Positions 28,701-42,743 of a DNA stretch of 64,000 nucleotides are shown here, piece after piece. The stretch's first letter is position 1. Every line of letters starts with the position of its first letter. The translations under genes were made by a program, and so were the position numbers. Origin of the DNA: Balanoglossus misakiensis (taxonomy: Eukaryota; Hemichordata); contig CM082578.2 in NCBI GenBank assembly GCA_040954595.2, forward strand, positions 6,510,001 through 6,574,000. The letters run 5' to 3'. A model generated the notes under the pieces. The model worked only from the letters and a program-made list of their open reading frames with translations. It was not told the origin of the DNA and did no database searches.

Positions 28701-31700
28701 CATTTTGCAATCTGTGATGATGCAGGTAAGAGCTGGTTGCTGATCAAAGACACACCCCACCTACGCATATCTTCTGTGTGTGTCAACATTTTGCTGTGTG
28801 TTTCAAGTAGAGCAGCAGCATTGCACCGTTAAATAGCTGTCGCGTAATTTCAAAGAACAGCCCGTGCAAAAATTTGACTGCAATGACAGTTTTTCCCCAG
28901 TTGATTTTGAGGCAGTCTGACATGAGACTGTTTCCAAAATTGCGATTTTTGGTTTGAAGAGAAAGCATGTGGGAAGTTGGTCTCAGACATGGTCAAGTGG
29001 TCACATGTCAGCCTGCTGTCCAACAGATATAATTTTGCCACAACGTTCTCTGGCAGTGAGTAATTGTTGTTCTTCTTCACATTGCAGTCGTATTGAGCAA
29101 GCCAAATCAGCCGACGAGTTCTACACGACCATGGGATTACTGACCAATGAAATGATGCAACACAACCTTGTTGACGGTGACGAACTTATACAGGTAATGG
29201 AGTGTTGAGGTATTATTCAAATTACCAAGCCAGTGATACACACCATTTAGACTTACTCATTTATCACATGAATTGCATGCCAATTAGAGTGTGGTTGTGG
29301 TCGCTTGTGTGGGTACACCCATGACATGCTGTTCTTATCATAGGCACTGCAGATATTGCCTTGAGAATGTGGCATATCCTTACACCTTAAATTTCTAAAA
29401 TTGTACTGAGACAATTTACGTGCAAGTGTAGCACAGCGAAGCAGGAAACTAGTATGTTTCTCATGCAACCATGATTTATAGGATGACCACTCTCCATTCA
29501 CAATGTGTCTATTCTCTCCCCCCCCCCCCCCCTTTCCCATTCCAGACTATTTACAACATGGCGCCGTTTCCATTCCCTCACCTGGATGAAATCCGGGAAA
29601 AGTACATGTACAGCATCACTCCGTTCACACCCATCGGAGCCATGGAGAAGTCTGGCAAAGGCTCGGAAAAGTCCAAAGCGGGGACATCAACGTCGGCCAG
29701 TGACGAGGAGATCGATCTGGACGAGGACGACCTGCAGGCCATCAATTGTTTTGGTGTCTTTGCTGGTATGCCACCACCATCACCACAGAAAAGGATAGAA
29801 AACGGTAAATAGCTGCCTTTGAATTCTTCAACCCATTTAATACTGAGTGCCACATTTTGATATTGCATGTGAGTGGTCTGCAGAGAGACAGAGCATAGAC
29901 TGTAATTTTTGCAGGTTACAACATTTATGTACTTGACACAATGACAGGGATGTAGAACATTTACTTCATATTTTCAGAGCTTGCCAGTTGTTGGCTGTTT
30001 TCCTACATCAATGGCAAATTGTACTAACTTTGCATGTTGGTGTAGGAAAGAAATAGAGATAAATTGACCAATCATAGACAGTCTTATGGGGCTGCTTTGT
30101 GTGAGTCCACATGGCTTCATGCACAACCGTACATTTGCTTGTAAAAACATCTCAATAGCGATTTGACTTAATTGGCATTAAATTCAGACGTTTTTCCATA
30201 TTCCACCACAGGTGATAGTTCAGACAGCAATGACATCACCAACGTGAGCCCCGGCGCGTTTTCCACCAGCATGGACATGAGTTGGAACCAGAAGATATCG
30301 TCGGCCATGTTGGAGAGAATGTCCATGGATGTGTACGCCTTGAAGCGGCAGTATTGGAAAATCCAGACCCGGCAGCAACAGGCCCATGTTGTGTACGGTT
30401 CATCTGTGAAAACAGACGCCCCAGGTGAGGTTGTCATATGTTTGTGATTTCGAACACATTATCAAAGGAAGGCAGAGCTAGAATGATACTGTGCTGTACC
30501 TACCATTCAGTGACATTTGCTTTGATTAATGATAATACCTCGGTACATGTATCTCATGGCAGTCTCGATGCTTCTCTCGCTTTCAGACGGTGCGAAGAAG
30601 TTGGTGAGGAAAAACATAACGCCACACATTGAGAAGCCGCCTGTTATGAATCATTTGTTCGTTGGCAAGAAAGGTGAGTGCACTACAGAGGGTCTCCGGG
30701 TGCAGAGAAACAACACTGTCAGTGGCAAGGAGGATCATGAGCTCCTATGTAACCATTAGAAACCAAAAATAAAAGGGTGCATTATAACATAATTCAAGCT
30801 TGTAGTGCTTTAGGTACTATCACCTAAGTCTTGTAGTGAGCGCTACGTCCAATCACTGATCTGCCAAACGTTTCATGACAGTTACAGAAGCTGACCAGAA
30901 CTATATTGGCTTTTAACGTTACATGCAATATTTGGTGAAAATATATATTAATTTGATCATCATGATCACGACCTAACAGTAAACATTTTCTATGTTTTCA
31001 CAATTCAGGCCTGGGAACAAGAAATAAACGCGTCACTGCGGGACCGAGGATCGCCTCACCCGCTCAGAGTCACGCCACAGCCATCAATCACCTGCGAATC
31101 AGGGCACACGTGAACGCGCATGTGGCCAAGGCGTCCGCGTCAAGTTCATCCCAAGAATCGCCGACAGAGACTGCCAAAGCTGACGCGGAGGAGCGACGCG
31201 TTGCCGGGGAAACAGAAACGGGGGATGGGGAGATTGTGCAGAACGGCAGCGAGGAAAGGATGGAATCAGAGGGAGAAAACGGCAACGACAGCGAAAGCGA
31301 TACAGTCAGCGATAACGTGTTCTCAGACTCGAACAGTACTCCGTCTGAGAATTCCCCGCACAGCTACGCGTCCACACCGTCAAGTGGTGCGGGAGATCAT
31401 GTCGCCGCTGAAGACCCCATGTGCAATGGACAGACAGACAGTTTGAACAGCGGAACTGAGGAAGCAGCGAATTGTGCAAGTGACGCAAACGGTTCAGAAT
31501 CAGGCAGCGAAGCGCCGGTTGTTGATCACACGGAACCCAAATTAGCCGTACTGATTGATCTGGAGGATTCCCACGCAGGGTGCAGTAGGGCGGAGACACA
31601 GGACGGCAGGAGTAGTGACAGTGACAGTGAGAGGAGGACAGTGCAGGGGGGTAAGGGGCACTTTAAATTTGACGTGTCATCAATCGCCGCAAAGCTGACA

Positions 31701-32462
31701 GAAGGTTCCAGCAAGCAGTCCGTTTCGCAACAACTGTCAGTGGCACGACAAAGTCATGCCAAGAATCACAAACAAAGCCAGAGCGTTGAAGACAAGGGAA
31801 CCAAAAACGGGGGAGAGCGTGTGACCCACCAGGACCCATCACAGCACAGCAGGGCGCACGAACATGAACCCATTCCGGAACACAAACAAAACGGGCACGT
31901 GGCCACCCACCAGCCCTACAGGAAGTCGTCCAACGCGACGTCGAATCAGCCCCAGCAGCAGCAACAGGAACAGAAGCCCAAGAAACCCATGACGCTTCTG
32001 GAGATGGCAACTCAGGCCACCACCCTGAGCGCCCACCGGGCTCCCAACACGGCCAGCGTGCCGCCCACAGAGACGCAGCACCCCAGCGAGACCGCCGTGC
32101 TGCCGGTGCAGACGGTGGAGGAGAAGATCGCCGCTTTCTCGCTCAGCAGCAAGAAGAAGCGGCACCGCTCGGCCAGCAGCATACAGCAGTCACTGCCGCA
32201 GCAGACGGCGAACCCCAAAGTCAAGGCCTTCAACCCGTTCCCCCAGCGCTCGTTGAAAAGCGGACTGACGCAGGCCAAGTCGGGCAACAAGTTCGGCTTG
32301 TACGGATCGCACTCCGTCAGTAAGGCCCATCATCACCACCACCATCATCTTCACAATCATCATTATCATCACCACCACCCGAGGAATGTGCCAACGACCA
32401 AACTGAGCTCAAACCACAGCATGGTCTCCGAGTTGAAGTTTGTGAGAATGTCCTCCAGTTGA
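1184..32462 (+). CDS. TBC1D30: TBC1D30-like Rab GTPase-activating protein (11 exons, 5' partial)
   Basis: Exons: 1184-1348, 8836-8897, 9334-9525, 11044-11229, 26856-27024, 27373-27541, 29088-29193, 29546-29804, 30212-30424, 30587-30673, 31009-32462 (stop TGA). All are AG/GT bounded and phase-compatible, giving 1019 complete residues. The first exon begins in mid-codon, so the N-terminus is missing. Order: basic helical segment ending LQAVSQKRR (about 1-55); TBC domain (about 76-350) with arginine finger R143 in IVKDLHRTG and glutamine finger Q179 in GYCQG; MAPFPFPHL segment; acidic linker; long low-complexity C-terminus (537-1019) with Ser/Glu-rich, Gln-rich and His-rich tracts. Human TBC1D30 carries the same landmarks, including LQAVSQKRR, DLHRTGC, MIYLIDKVLP and a C-terminal LGLYG. 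TBC proteins stimulate GTP hydrolysis on Rabs by a dual-finger mechanism; TBC1D30 is reported to act on Rab8-type GTPases and to affect primary cilium formation. Both catalytic residues are intact, so I infer an active GAP. Confidence 0.95.
1634..1672. repeat. Perfect inverted repeat made of two CTCF-like cores
   Basis: Arms atagcgccctct (1634-1645) and agagggcgctat (1661-1672) are perfect reverse complements around a 15-nt spacer. Each arm contains AGAGGGCGCT, which resembles the core of the animal CTCF motif (AGRGGGCGC), here in divergent orientation. It may be a pair of insulator sites or simply the end of a dispersed repeat. The sequence match is clear; the function is inference. Confidence 0.45.
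1985..2009. repeat. Perfect 10-bp hairpin
   Basis: Arms ccgagtcaca and tgtgactcgg are exact reverse complements around the loop ctgaa. It lies in a TBC1D30 intron with no nearby gene end. No family is recognised. Confidence 0.6.
2295..2318. repeat. Perfect 10-bp hairpin next to a CTCF-like core
   Basis: Arms gttactagtg and cactagtaac are exact reverse complements around the loop taac. A third copy of the tagcgccctct motif follows at 2347-2357. Confidence 0.6.
2347..2357 (-). promoter_or_regulatory. CTCF-like core motif
   Basis: tagcgccctct, read on the minus strand as AGAGGGCGCTA, matches the cores at 1634-1672. A fourth related site, gcgccctcta, is at 35801-35810 beyond the TBC1D30 3' end. 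Motif similarity only. Confidence 0.3.
3430..4640. promoter_or_regulatory. CpG-rich block, possible internal promoter or first exon
   Basis: CpG density is visibly higher here than in the surrounding AT-rich intron. RFX X-box-like sites lie at 4107-4120 and 4155-4167. On the minus strand an open frame from ATG 3781 reads MGGLHTPSNLSSDAEDERVG and continues with three N-glycosylation sequons and paired cysteines up to a possible donor (cgtg|gtaaat). On the plus strand an open frame follows an acceptor-like site near 3440. I recognise neither product. The block could be an alternative TBC1D30 promoter, the promoter of a nested or antisense gene, or both. Confidence 0.35.
4107..4167. promoter_or_regulatory. 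Two RFX X-box-like sites
   Basis: tttaccatggttat (4107-4120) matches 11 of 14 positions of the palindromic X-box GTTACCATGGTAAC. GTTGCT-A-AGTGAC (4155-4167) matches the two X-box half-sites with a one-base spacer and one half-site mismatch. RFX factors drive ciliary genes in animals and TBC1D30 has a ciliary role, so the placement is suggestive, but the sites are intronic and degenerate. Confidence 0.3.
5799..5941. mobile_element. 143-bp MITE-like element, copy 1
   Basis: Ends are inverted repeats built on agtgttctcccc, and the subterminal segments agcatggtggc and gccaccatgct are also complementary. A second copy of the same length lies at 38747-38889. No coding capacity, so non-autonomous. 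The transposon superfamily is not determined and no clear target duplication is seen. Confidence 0.7.
10749..11040 (+). repeat. (GAT)n/(GGT)n compound microsatellite abutting a splice acceptor
   Basis: About 290 bp of GAT with an internal GGT block (about 10848-10904) and scattered AAT and GAC variants. It runs to within three bases of the AG before TBC1D30 exon 11044-11229, so that acceptor has no polypyrimidine tract. The long acidic, Ser/Pro or Met/Val open frames over this stretch are translations of the repeat and are not genes. Confidence 0.95.
11694..11905 (-). CDS. Candidate exon of a nested minus-strand gene
   Basis: On the minus strand an open segment is bounded by a good acceptor (ctccccttacag|cag) and donor (gatg|gtgagt). 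It encodes about 70 residues beginning SDVINNLYVLKFVGHY, with five cysteines and mixed composition that looks like protein rather than low-complexity noise. I do not recognise the family. It begins with one base of a split codon and ends with one. The candidate exon at 17865-17944 ends with two bases, so the two can join in frame. No third exon was found with confidence, so the gene model is incomplete. Confidence 0.35.
12521..12960. repeat. Imperfect tandem duplication, period about 262 bp
   Basis: The segment starting near ctgaatacgtaatgaaag at 12528 recurs at 12790, followed in both units by gacagcatgggaaatgaagc, a cgctgattc element and gatgagaattgatt. The second unit is shorter because of internal deletions. 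No open frame is conserved between units. Confidence 0.65.
14932..15501 (+). CDS. Unassigned 189-codon open frame inside a TBC1D30 intron
   Basis: This is the longest uninterrupted frame in the intron, from ATG 14932 to TAA 15501. It has mixed composition, a hydrophobic N-terminus and a basic helical C-terminus ending YYKFLIQNER. No domain, signal or catalytic motif is recognised, and no promoter or poly(A) signal is clear. It could be a last exon of a nested gene, a decayed retroposed fragment, or chance in AT-rich DNA. Confidence 0.2.
   Translation: MLLLYFIISLNDVQFTTSLKMRICIDTATSLEKTQELHQILSTKTKPPELNYFLVEIPLNVTTEGTQMKEFVFGCWGHKQCSVWPPFLCFLHLSSTCGFIKSISMALASFTKPSVLVLLVRTQSRLCYSMPLVLDWKKKQPQWSHFEWLNGQYVKRLKAKLKMLSSEHVSSTIQNALDRYYKFLIQNER
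16245..16266 (+). repeat. Poly(C) tract of 22 bases
   Basis: Uninterrupted C homopolymer in the large TBC1D30 intron. Similar G or C runs occur at about 8467-8478, 26480-26489 and 29519-29532; the last lies in the pyrimidine tract before exon 29546. Confidence 0.9.
17865..17944 (-). CDS. Candidate first coding exon of a nested minus-strand gene
   Basis: ATG at 17944 opens MADMARNFFKICLGLAIVCF and continues IVYLDM, a short basic tail followed by one membrane segment, as in type II membrane proteins or uncleaved signal anchors. The donor would be gacatgcc|gtaagg; a second gtaagt four bases further on would add an in-frame stop. The exon ends with two bases of a codon, complementary to the one-base start of 11694-11905. 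A CRE and an X-box lie 340-400 bp upstream on this strand (18280-18345). The family is unknown. A chance open frame remains possible. Confidence 0.3.
18280..18345. promoter_or_regulatory. Perfect CRE palindrome plus near-ideal RFX X-box
   Basis: TGACGTCA at 18280-18287 is the full CREB/ATF palindrome. GTTGCCAGGGCAAC at 18332-18345 is a perfect palindromic X-box (GTTGCC, two-base spacer, GGCAAC). The pair lies just upstream of the candidate minus-strand exon at 17865-17944. An adjacent X-box and CRE is a known promoter arrangement for RFX- and CREB-controlled genes. Confidence 0.5.
19431..19521. repeat. Dispersed repeat, copy 1
   Basis: The segment from tctaaagaacatatggtggc through gattggctggatctca to gccatgataactg recurs at 45523-45612, in intron 3 of aminopeptidase copy A, at roughly 85% identity. 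Flanks at one end of each copy carry ggtcacc or ggtgacc, which may be element termini. Confidence 0.7.
21088..21247. mobile_element. MITE-like element with inverted ends (about 160 bp)
   Basis: The left end gtgagacctgtcattacgga is an imperfect reverse complement of the right end, which on the other strand reads acagtgaaacctgtccattg. Internal units of the type ctgtctattaaggacacc are repeated. The ends resemble those of the element at 38155-38336. Confidence 0.6.
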
Positions 32463-32562
32463 AACAACCCTGTGTAAGACAACCAGTCGTGCATTATTGC
32501 TAATTTATGTTAGCGATGAAACACGGTTACTTTTCTAGTAACCGTGGTTGAAACAACCCTGT
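32457..32562 (+). repeat. Direct repeat at the TBC1D30 stop codon enclosing a perfect hairpin
   Basis: gttgaaacaaccctgt, which contains the TGA stop, recurs about 90 bp downstream at 32547-32562. Between the copies, cacggttact (32522-32531) and agtaaccgtg (32537-32546) form a perfect 10-bp stem with loop tttct. If transcribed, this would be a stable hairpin about 60 nt into the 3' UTR. No known regulatory element is recognised. Confidence 0.6.
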
Positions 32563-35500
32563 CTGCAGACAGCGTCATGCGTTATGGCAAAATTATTTTT
32601 GTCATTGGCACATATTGCGAGTTTTGTTGATGTTGCAATGTTGAAATACCCTACTGTGTACTTCCTTTGTTCAGATTTATCCAGGAAAGTGATGTAGAAT
32701 AGATATAAGTCAGTATTCTTAAAATATGGAGTTCTGAGATCTATTCCTGGTTACTGTTTATAATGAACAACGAATGTGAGATGTAGACATTGTGTGTATA
32801 CTCTGCTAATGCTATGATCACAATGGGTTCATTCATAAAAAAAAAAACATATTATAGAGTCTTAAAAAAAGATTTATATATATATTTATGTCGGCTATTC
32901 AGTTGCCAGGAAGGTTGATTACACTTCAAACTTCAGAAACAGTTTCCTACAGGTCCCATGCTGGGAGATATTTACATATTGCATGCTGAAAATCAGTGTC
33001 ACCTGGATGATGTGAGAGGGGGACTAAGTTTTTGTGTATGTAAATTTGTTTGGTCATTCATTCATTGAATCATTGATTCATTCCACTGTTTAGTTCATCC
33101 CACATAGTGGTACCATGCCAACCTATACCATGAATTGTTACTAGATGCTTTCATTCTGCGAGGGCTGTGTAGTTACAATTATACTGCACAGTCAATGTTA
33201 GTTATTAGTATAAGGAAACACGTACACCATGACATGTCACCAACTTTTAGTAACTGCATAGTATTGATACATGTCTGTAGAAAGTCTCTTCGGGACTAGA
33301 TAATTGTGACTGTTTGAAATCAGGAATGACTGACCTTTGATTTTAGGTTGTAAAGAAAGGGTCATCGTCATTCCTATATGAAGTATGTGTGTACATATGT
33401 TTGGACAAAGCCTTTATCAATTAATATGCAAGTACTGTAGGTAAAAGAGTATTCAGAACACAAATTTTAAACCTTTACTTAAATTTGTAGTATACACATA
33501 CGAATCTGTTTATACAAGGAAGAAATTTTGAAATAGAAGAGTGGGCATATTATGACAAAATGATGCAAATGACACATTTACTGAAATGATTTATTGCAAA
33601 TTATACCATGCCAGGCACTCATGCTGAATACAGCCTATATGCAGCCATAATAACAGTTATCATCATAGCAACCAGTGGAAAATGTGCAATTCTTTGCCGA
33701 GTACAAGTTTTTATTCAGAATTAGAATTTACGTCTTAACTTCTTTCGTTACTAATCATGTATGTACCCACTATTCTGTGGAGAGTTAAATTACTTTATAG
33801 AAATTTGGGAAAGTTCGCAAATTGATGGGTTTATTACAGTTAATGTTGAAGGAATCATGAAAGGCAAAGGATGGCAAGTCTACCTGAACCATCTTGTGAA
33901 GAGAAATGTTGTACATGTACATTGTATTGAGTATTAAAGTTTCGGGTACAGTAATCCACCTTGCAATCAAAGAGTAACTCTGATTGGATAGCTCAGTCAA
34001 AATGTGGGTGTGATTTAATCAAAAAGGGACTCTGATTGGTTGATTCAATCAAAGGGTGTCTATGTTTGGATAGTTAAGGCAAGAAAGACACCAAATGGCC
34101 AATCAGTAGGGGATTGCTCAATTGAAAAAATAATCATTGGCCAGATTTGGTATGAGAATCTTGTAGACAATACTAGAATGTATCCAGACTTTCCAGGGCA
34201 TGTCTAAAGCCAGTTCTATCACACTTTGTAACTAGCATTTATAACTTTCTTCGATGAAAGGAGCATTAATATATAAAATCAAAAGTTCTTCAATATATTT
34301 TTATCCGTCAAACAGTTTTTAAAACATCGCTATTATAAATTCTAGTGTTTAGTTGTGCCACAGAGTTTTCAATGGGCTGTGTGTCTGTTGATTTTGCATG
34401 CTTTAAAATTGTCTTGGAGTCTACAACTGATCTGTTTTTCAGGTATAGCCATACCACAACTTAACCAATGGATTTATTGTCCTGTTTCATAAAGAAAATC
34501 ACCAAAAGTTACCCAATTGATCATTTGACTTTTGCGAGCATGTTATCCCTCTGTTAGATATCAAGAGTGAATTTTAGCAAGCATCGAATGGGCCTAAATG
34601 CATTGTGATCATCTGAAATTATCTTTGCTGGAAGAGCAGACTTGATCTATTCCTTTCTGCGATTGTAATGTTTCACCTTGTTAGTTTTTCCTGATTTTAC
34701 GAAACTACCTAGTAAATTTTAATGATAACTGCCAAGTACATGTTGAAATGGTGTATGTCTTCAATCGAATTCTCATAACACCAAACTTTTCCTTTGATTT
34801 ATGCAATTCTTTGAATGCGTCATTAGTAATATTCCCATCCAAGATTGTGCACATTTATTAAAAATGATTTGATGAACAGTCAAACATTCAGTACCAAACA
34901 ACAAAGCCTTTGAGGATATCCCAAAATGTACGTTCGCTGTGCATTATATTTTTATAGCAAGACATTTGATAAGAGGACAAGGGAATAGGGTTCAATCATA
35001 TTATTGGAAGTTTGGAGAACTTTATTTCAGTTCTGTTCTGTTGATAAACAGAACCATCTGTAAACATAGGCACTGTACATGTAAGTGCTGTTATTGCACC
35101 ATGACACCATTGTTTGTTTTATCTTAGAGCTTTGCTGACTGCCATGTCAGTGTAACAATCATTACAGTCTGATCTACAAAATGTAGATTGCTGGAACTTT
35201 CTCAGTTACATATATAATTCATCTGTTATTAAGCAATTTTATGAAAGTGAGAAAAAGAATCAAACCAATAGCAGAGTAGATATCGTACAGTGCACGGCTG
35301 TATTTATCCCCGACATAATTTGCCTGCCATGTGCCTGATGACAGTGCATCTTGTCATCATTTCCTTCTGTGTAGCTGATACAAGTTGTTGATGCCAACAG
35401 CAATGGCCAGCTGTGATTTACCTTGTCCCAACTGATTTCAAAAACTGGCAAATTTGCAGTTGTTCAGTATTTGCATTTACCTTGCATTTCCAATGTACAT

Positions 35501-36460
35501 TAATTTTCAGTTTTAATAGTGTGAGCATTTCTCCTCTAGGGTACTATTTATTTAGCTTATGTCTTTTTTCAAGACAAGATTTTATTTCTTGGTTGTACAT
35601 GTAATAGTCCTCCAGCCAGTACGTTGACTACAATAAAAAAAACTAACAGACTAAATGAATTTGTTTTATTGTGGTTGTTAATTCTGTGAAGTGTAATAGA
35701 ATTGTGGTGTGCTTGTATGTCAGTCGATGAGATGACATTTGGTAGTATGGATGAGTAAATGAATTTATATTGGCAGAACACACCATTGACTCGTGAAAGG
35801 GCGCCCTCTAGAGTACATTAGCACCAAACAAGGGGAGACTGTATAGCTTGTGTGGTGTGTATGCTTTTAATGACTACAAAAATAGACTGGATTTCTCATT
35901 GGTTTCATTCTTAACCAAAAATTGTGCATTATAATACTCAACTTAAAAACTCAAATTTGTGTTACTACAGGGTAGTATTACCAAAGTGAAAATACCATTG
36001 GGATTACCAAATATTTATACCACCACCACACAACCAAGAAAACATCTGAAGCAACACAAACAATTCTCAAGTAATAATTGTATTTAATGATTCATTTGTT
36101 ATCATAAACAGACTAATTTCACATATCATGTTGTATATCAACCTTACATAACAAAATGTTGTGGGGAGAAAAAATAAAATACACGAAGAGGAACCAATTG
36201 GTTCAAGAATTTTTTGTGTGAAAAAAGTGGGGGGACGTAAAGCAGTTGGGAGAGATGCAGTTTGCTCTGAGAAACTTTTGTCGGATACATGGTGTACAGG
36301 TATACCATTGTGTCCTACTAACGCGCAACCTCCTGAAACTAACTACGACAAGAAGTCAAAATACTGCTTGCGTTGTTACTGGCACAGTCCGATTTCTGCC
36401 TATCGTGGAGCTTTTCCTAAATATGCATCTTTGCATCATTGCAGCGCTGACATGACAGTT
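32463..36460. other. TBC1D30 3' UTR and convergent gap to PSMD6
   Basis: No coding exon is seen. AATAAA on the plus strand at 35632-35637 is a candidate end for a long (about 3.2 kb) TBC1D30 3' UTR. For PSMD6 on the minus strand, AATAAA is at 35665-35670, with nearer ATTAAA candidates at about 35866 and 36082. Degenerate tandem units built on caatcaaagggtgtct and ctctgattgg occur at about 33960-34090. A CTCF-like core is at 35801-35810. Confidence 0.55.
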
Positions 36461-39991
<3,531 letters not shown>

Positions 39992-41129
39992 GTTGTACAC
40001 TAAAATGGCCGCCGACGATTCGTTAGTTTGTTTTCCGGGAAGATCTTACCTCAAAGTAATACGAAGAGCGCCACTCCAAAAGCGATTGTTGTTGCTTTTG
40101 TTTTTTGTCTGCCTAAATTATACATCATGCTCATAATCGCGGTGAATTCCTAAATACATACTAACTTTTAATCACTTATTGTGATGACATGTTGGTCATT
40201 GCAGTCCGTTTTCGTTATCTGTTATAATTCCCCTTGAGATAACAATAGCATTAATTTTAAATATTCTGCATGGAAGTGGCGTATTCGTAGATGATCTTGT
40301 TAATATCATGGTTGAGCGGCTCAAACCTCGATTTCTTTTTTGTATATGTGTGTTCAAGGGTGCATGTTTGGTGTCGTTCAAGGGCAAATGTTGATATGTG
40401 GTCAGTACAGTTTGATGATCGGAGCCGCAATCTATAGTGTCATCTATTCCCGTGTCGGGGGCAAAAATCACCACTTACATATTACATGCAATACCCTTGG
40501 CATATTTCTAGCTGATAACTTCATCCATGGTATCGCCTGCACTGATATACTATGACCGCCGCTAATCACCACTACAACAGATAGATACCAATGATAAGTT
40601 GTACCTGTCTTGGGGATAAACATGGCACGGGACAGCACCACGCGATATCGCGCCGCGGCACCCGTCCCCGTGAGCTGCTCGATTACAACGTTATCAAAGA
40701 GAAATTTTCTTTGTCTGTGTCACAATCAAGTATCGGTCGTGATTTAGACAGGCAACCAACAAAGGATTCTGCCGGCATTCAGATAGTGATGACTCAAATG
40801 ACTGCTCGGTATACGAAACACAAGTTTTAGAAGTTTGAGAATTCTGTCAATAATCGAATTTCTGAACACCAATTTTTTGTTCAAGTCCGTTTCGAGTAGA
40901 GTGCATAAACCACTATTTATAGAGTGGTCACTTGACATGCGTTTTCCGCCGCAGACCTTCTTTTACTCAGTTTTGCGACAACAAAAAAGCGACATGTCCT
41001 TCTGCATTCACAAGTCTTGGTAACACCCATCAAAAAGTGTCGGGGATGTAGACTAATGTCGGCCTTCCACTCGATTTTAATGACAACGAAGTCTCACTCC
41101 TTCAACAGCGCGTAACAAAACATGTATAA

Positions 41130-41936
41130 GGCTGCATTCACAAACACCTCTGGAGGGGGGGCGGGAGAATTGAGGGGGGGGATTTGAAAAAATTGAGGGT
41201 ATGTAAGGGGGGGGATTTGAAATAATTTAGGGACTGAAAGGGGGGGACTTGAAAACTTTAACGACTAAATATTTATTTTGAGTCCACAAAAATGCAGTTT
41301 CGCGCCCTTTATTTTACAAAATTTTCTAATGTGGGAGGGGGACACCCCCTCCCACACCCACCCCCTCCATTCATCAACACCTTTCAATCATTGACTGGTT
41401 TATCTAGTATCCCAGGTCAGGGGACTTGCCCCCACCCCATGATAACTTTGAGCAGCGACGGTTAAATTTGTCCTCCCCAACATACCGGTAGTTGAGTTAA
41501 TTTGCTTTTGCCGGGTTCATTAAAATGCAGCTTTGAGCTCTGTATTTTAGAAAATTTTCTTACGTGGGAGGGGGACACCCCCTCCCAAACCCACCCCCTT
41601 CAATTCTCGGTTTACAATGTCTCCCAACACAGAATACAAATATATGTACTTAAAAAATAAAAACAATGTTCAGTTTTAATACCCACTGATGAGGGAAAAC
41701 ATCAGTTTCAAATTCTTTTCATGGGAGCGCTGTTTTTCTTTTTACAAGATAGATAGGTGATGTGTTTTGCTCAGTGAAAGAAAATGGGGGGGGGGGGGGG
41801 ATTTCAAAATTTTGGCAGTTCGGAAGGGGGGGATTTGAAAATATTGGCAGTTCGGAAGGGGGGCATGTGAAAATTAGCGGTAAAAAAATTTGAATTCTCC
41901 CGCCCCCCCCTCCAGAGGTGTTTGTGAATGCAGCCT
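41130..41936. mobile_element. Non-autonomous DNA transposon with long perfect TIRs (about 0.8 kb)
   Basis: The first roughly 40 bases, starting aggctgcattcacaaacacc, recur as the exact reverse complement at the end, finishing ggtgtttgtgaatgcagcct. The interior is rich in G or C runs, carries two copies of a gtgggagggggacacccc unit (about 41331 and 41564) and repeats of ttcggaagggggg. No transposase frame is present. The flanks share only short A/T sequence, so the target duplication is unclear. Confidence 0.8.
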
Positions 41937-42445
41937 AAATTCGACATATATGAAAACATTCGGCCCATTCTCACGATTCTCATGGTTTTGAATGTACTAA
42001 GTTAAAAACGATGAAAGAGTGAGGAACTCCGCCAAAGTCGATTTCCATGTCATACAGCCACACATTGGCTAAATGCCTAGGCCCGGGAAGAAACGGGGTT
42101 CCTTTCGATTGCCTATATGGTCGCTTTTATGTAGCTCCCTCGGGCGATGTTTGTGTGACACCGGTTCCCACAATACATGTGCACTGTAGTCCACTATAAT
42201 AAAATATTTCGGTGGACAAATGATGATACAGAATGATACCCCTTGATACTCAAAACAAAGACTGAACCCTAAAACCTAAATTTATGGGATGTCGCAGTAT
42301 GCCGAAGTTCGGTTGCTTTTATCTTATGCGCATCACATGATGTCAGAAATTCTTGGCACACAACTGCCTCGCTTACTAAATTGGCCCACGAGTTTTTTAG
42401 TTGCTTGGTGATGGGATTACACAGCCAAGAAGATGATCAAGGTTA

Positions 42446-42743
42446 AGGCTGCGTTCACTAATAGTGTGCGGGGGAGGGGTGTATAGAAAATAAAGGGGTG
42501 GTAGAAGGGAGTGGGAAATTATTGGAGTGTTAGGGGGTTCGGGGAATGATTTTGGGTCTCTGTACGTAGACAAGTGGACATTTTGGCATATTTCAGAAAA
42601 TGACTAAAGAAAACAGTTGATGTACAGAACTATATGAATAATTCCTTGGTGAATATTTCAGCATGTGTGCGGTTCAGGCTGAAAACTGTGGGAATTATAT
42701 TCCTCTGCCCCCCCCCCCCCCAACTTTTTTGTGAACGTCGCCT
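42446..42743. mobile_element. Shorter related inverted-repeat element (about 300 bp)
   Basis: Ends aggctgcgttcac and gtgaacgtcgcct are imperfect inverted repeats of the same type as those at 41130-41936, again with internal G-rich and C-rich runs. It lies about 330 bp upstream of aminopeptidase copy A. Confidence 0.6.

Noticed and set aside
31120-32378. Several 60-115 codon frames on both strands within the last TBC1D30 exon
   Set aside because: Shadows of a GC-richer, low-complexity coding exon, including the Met/Val frame opposite the His tract.
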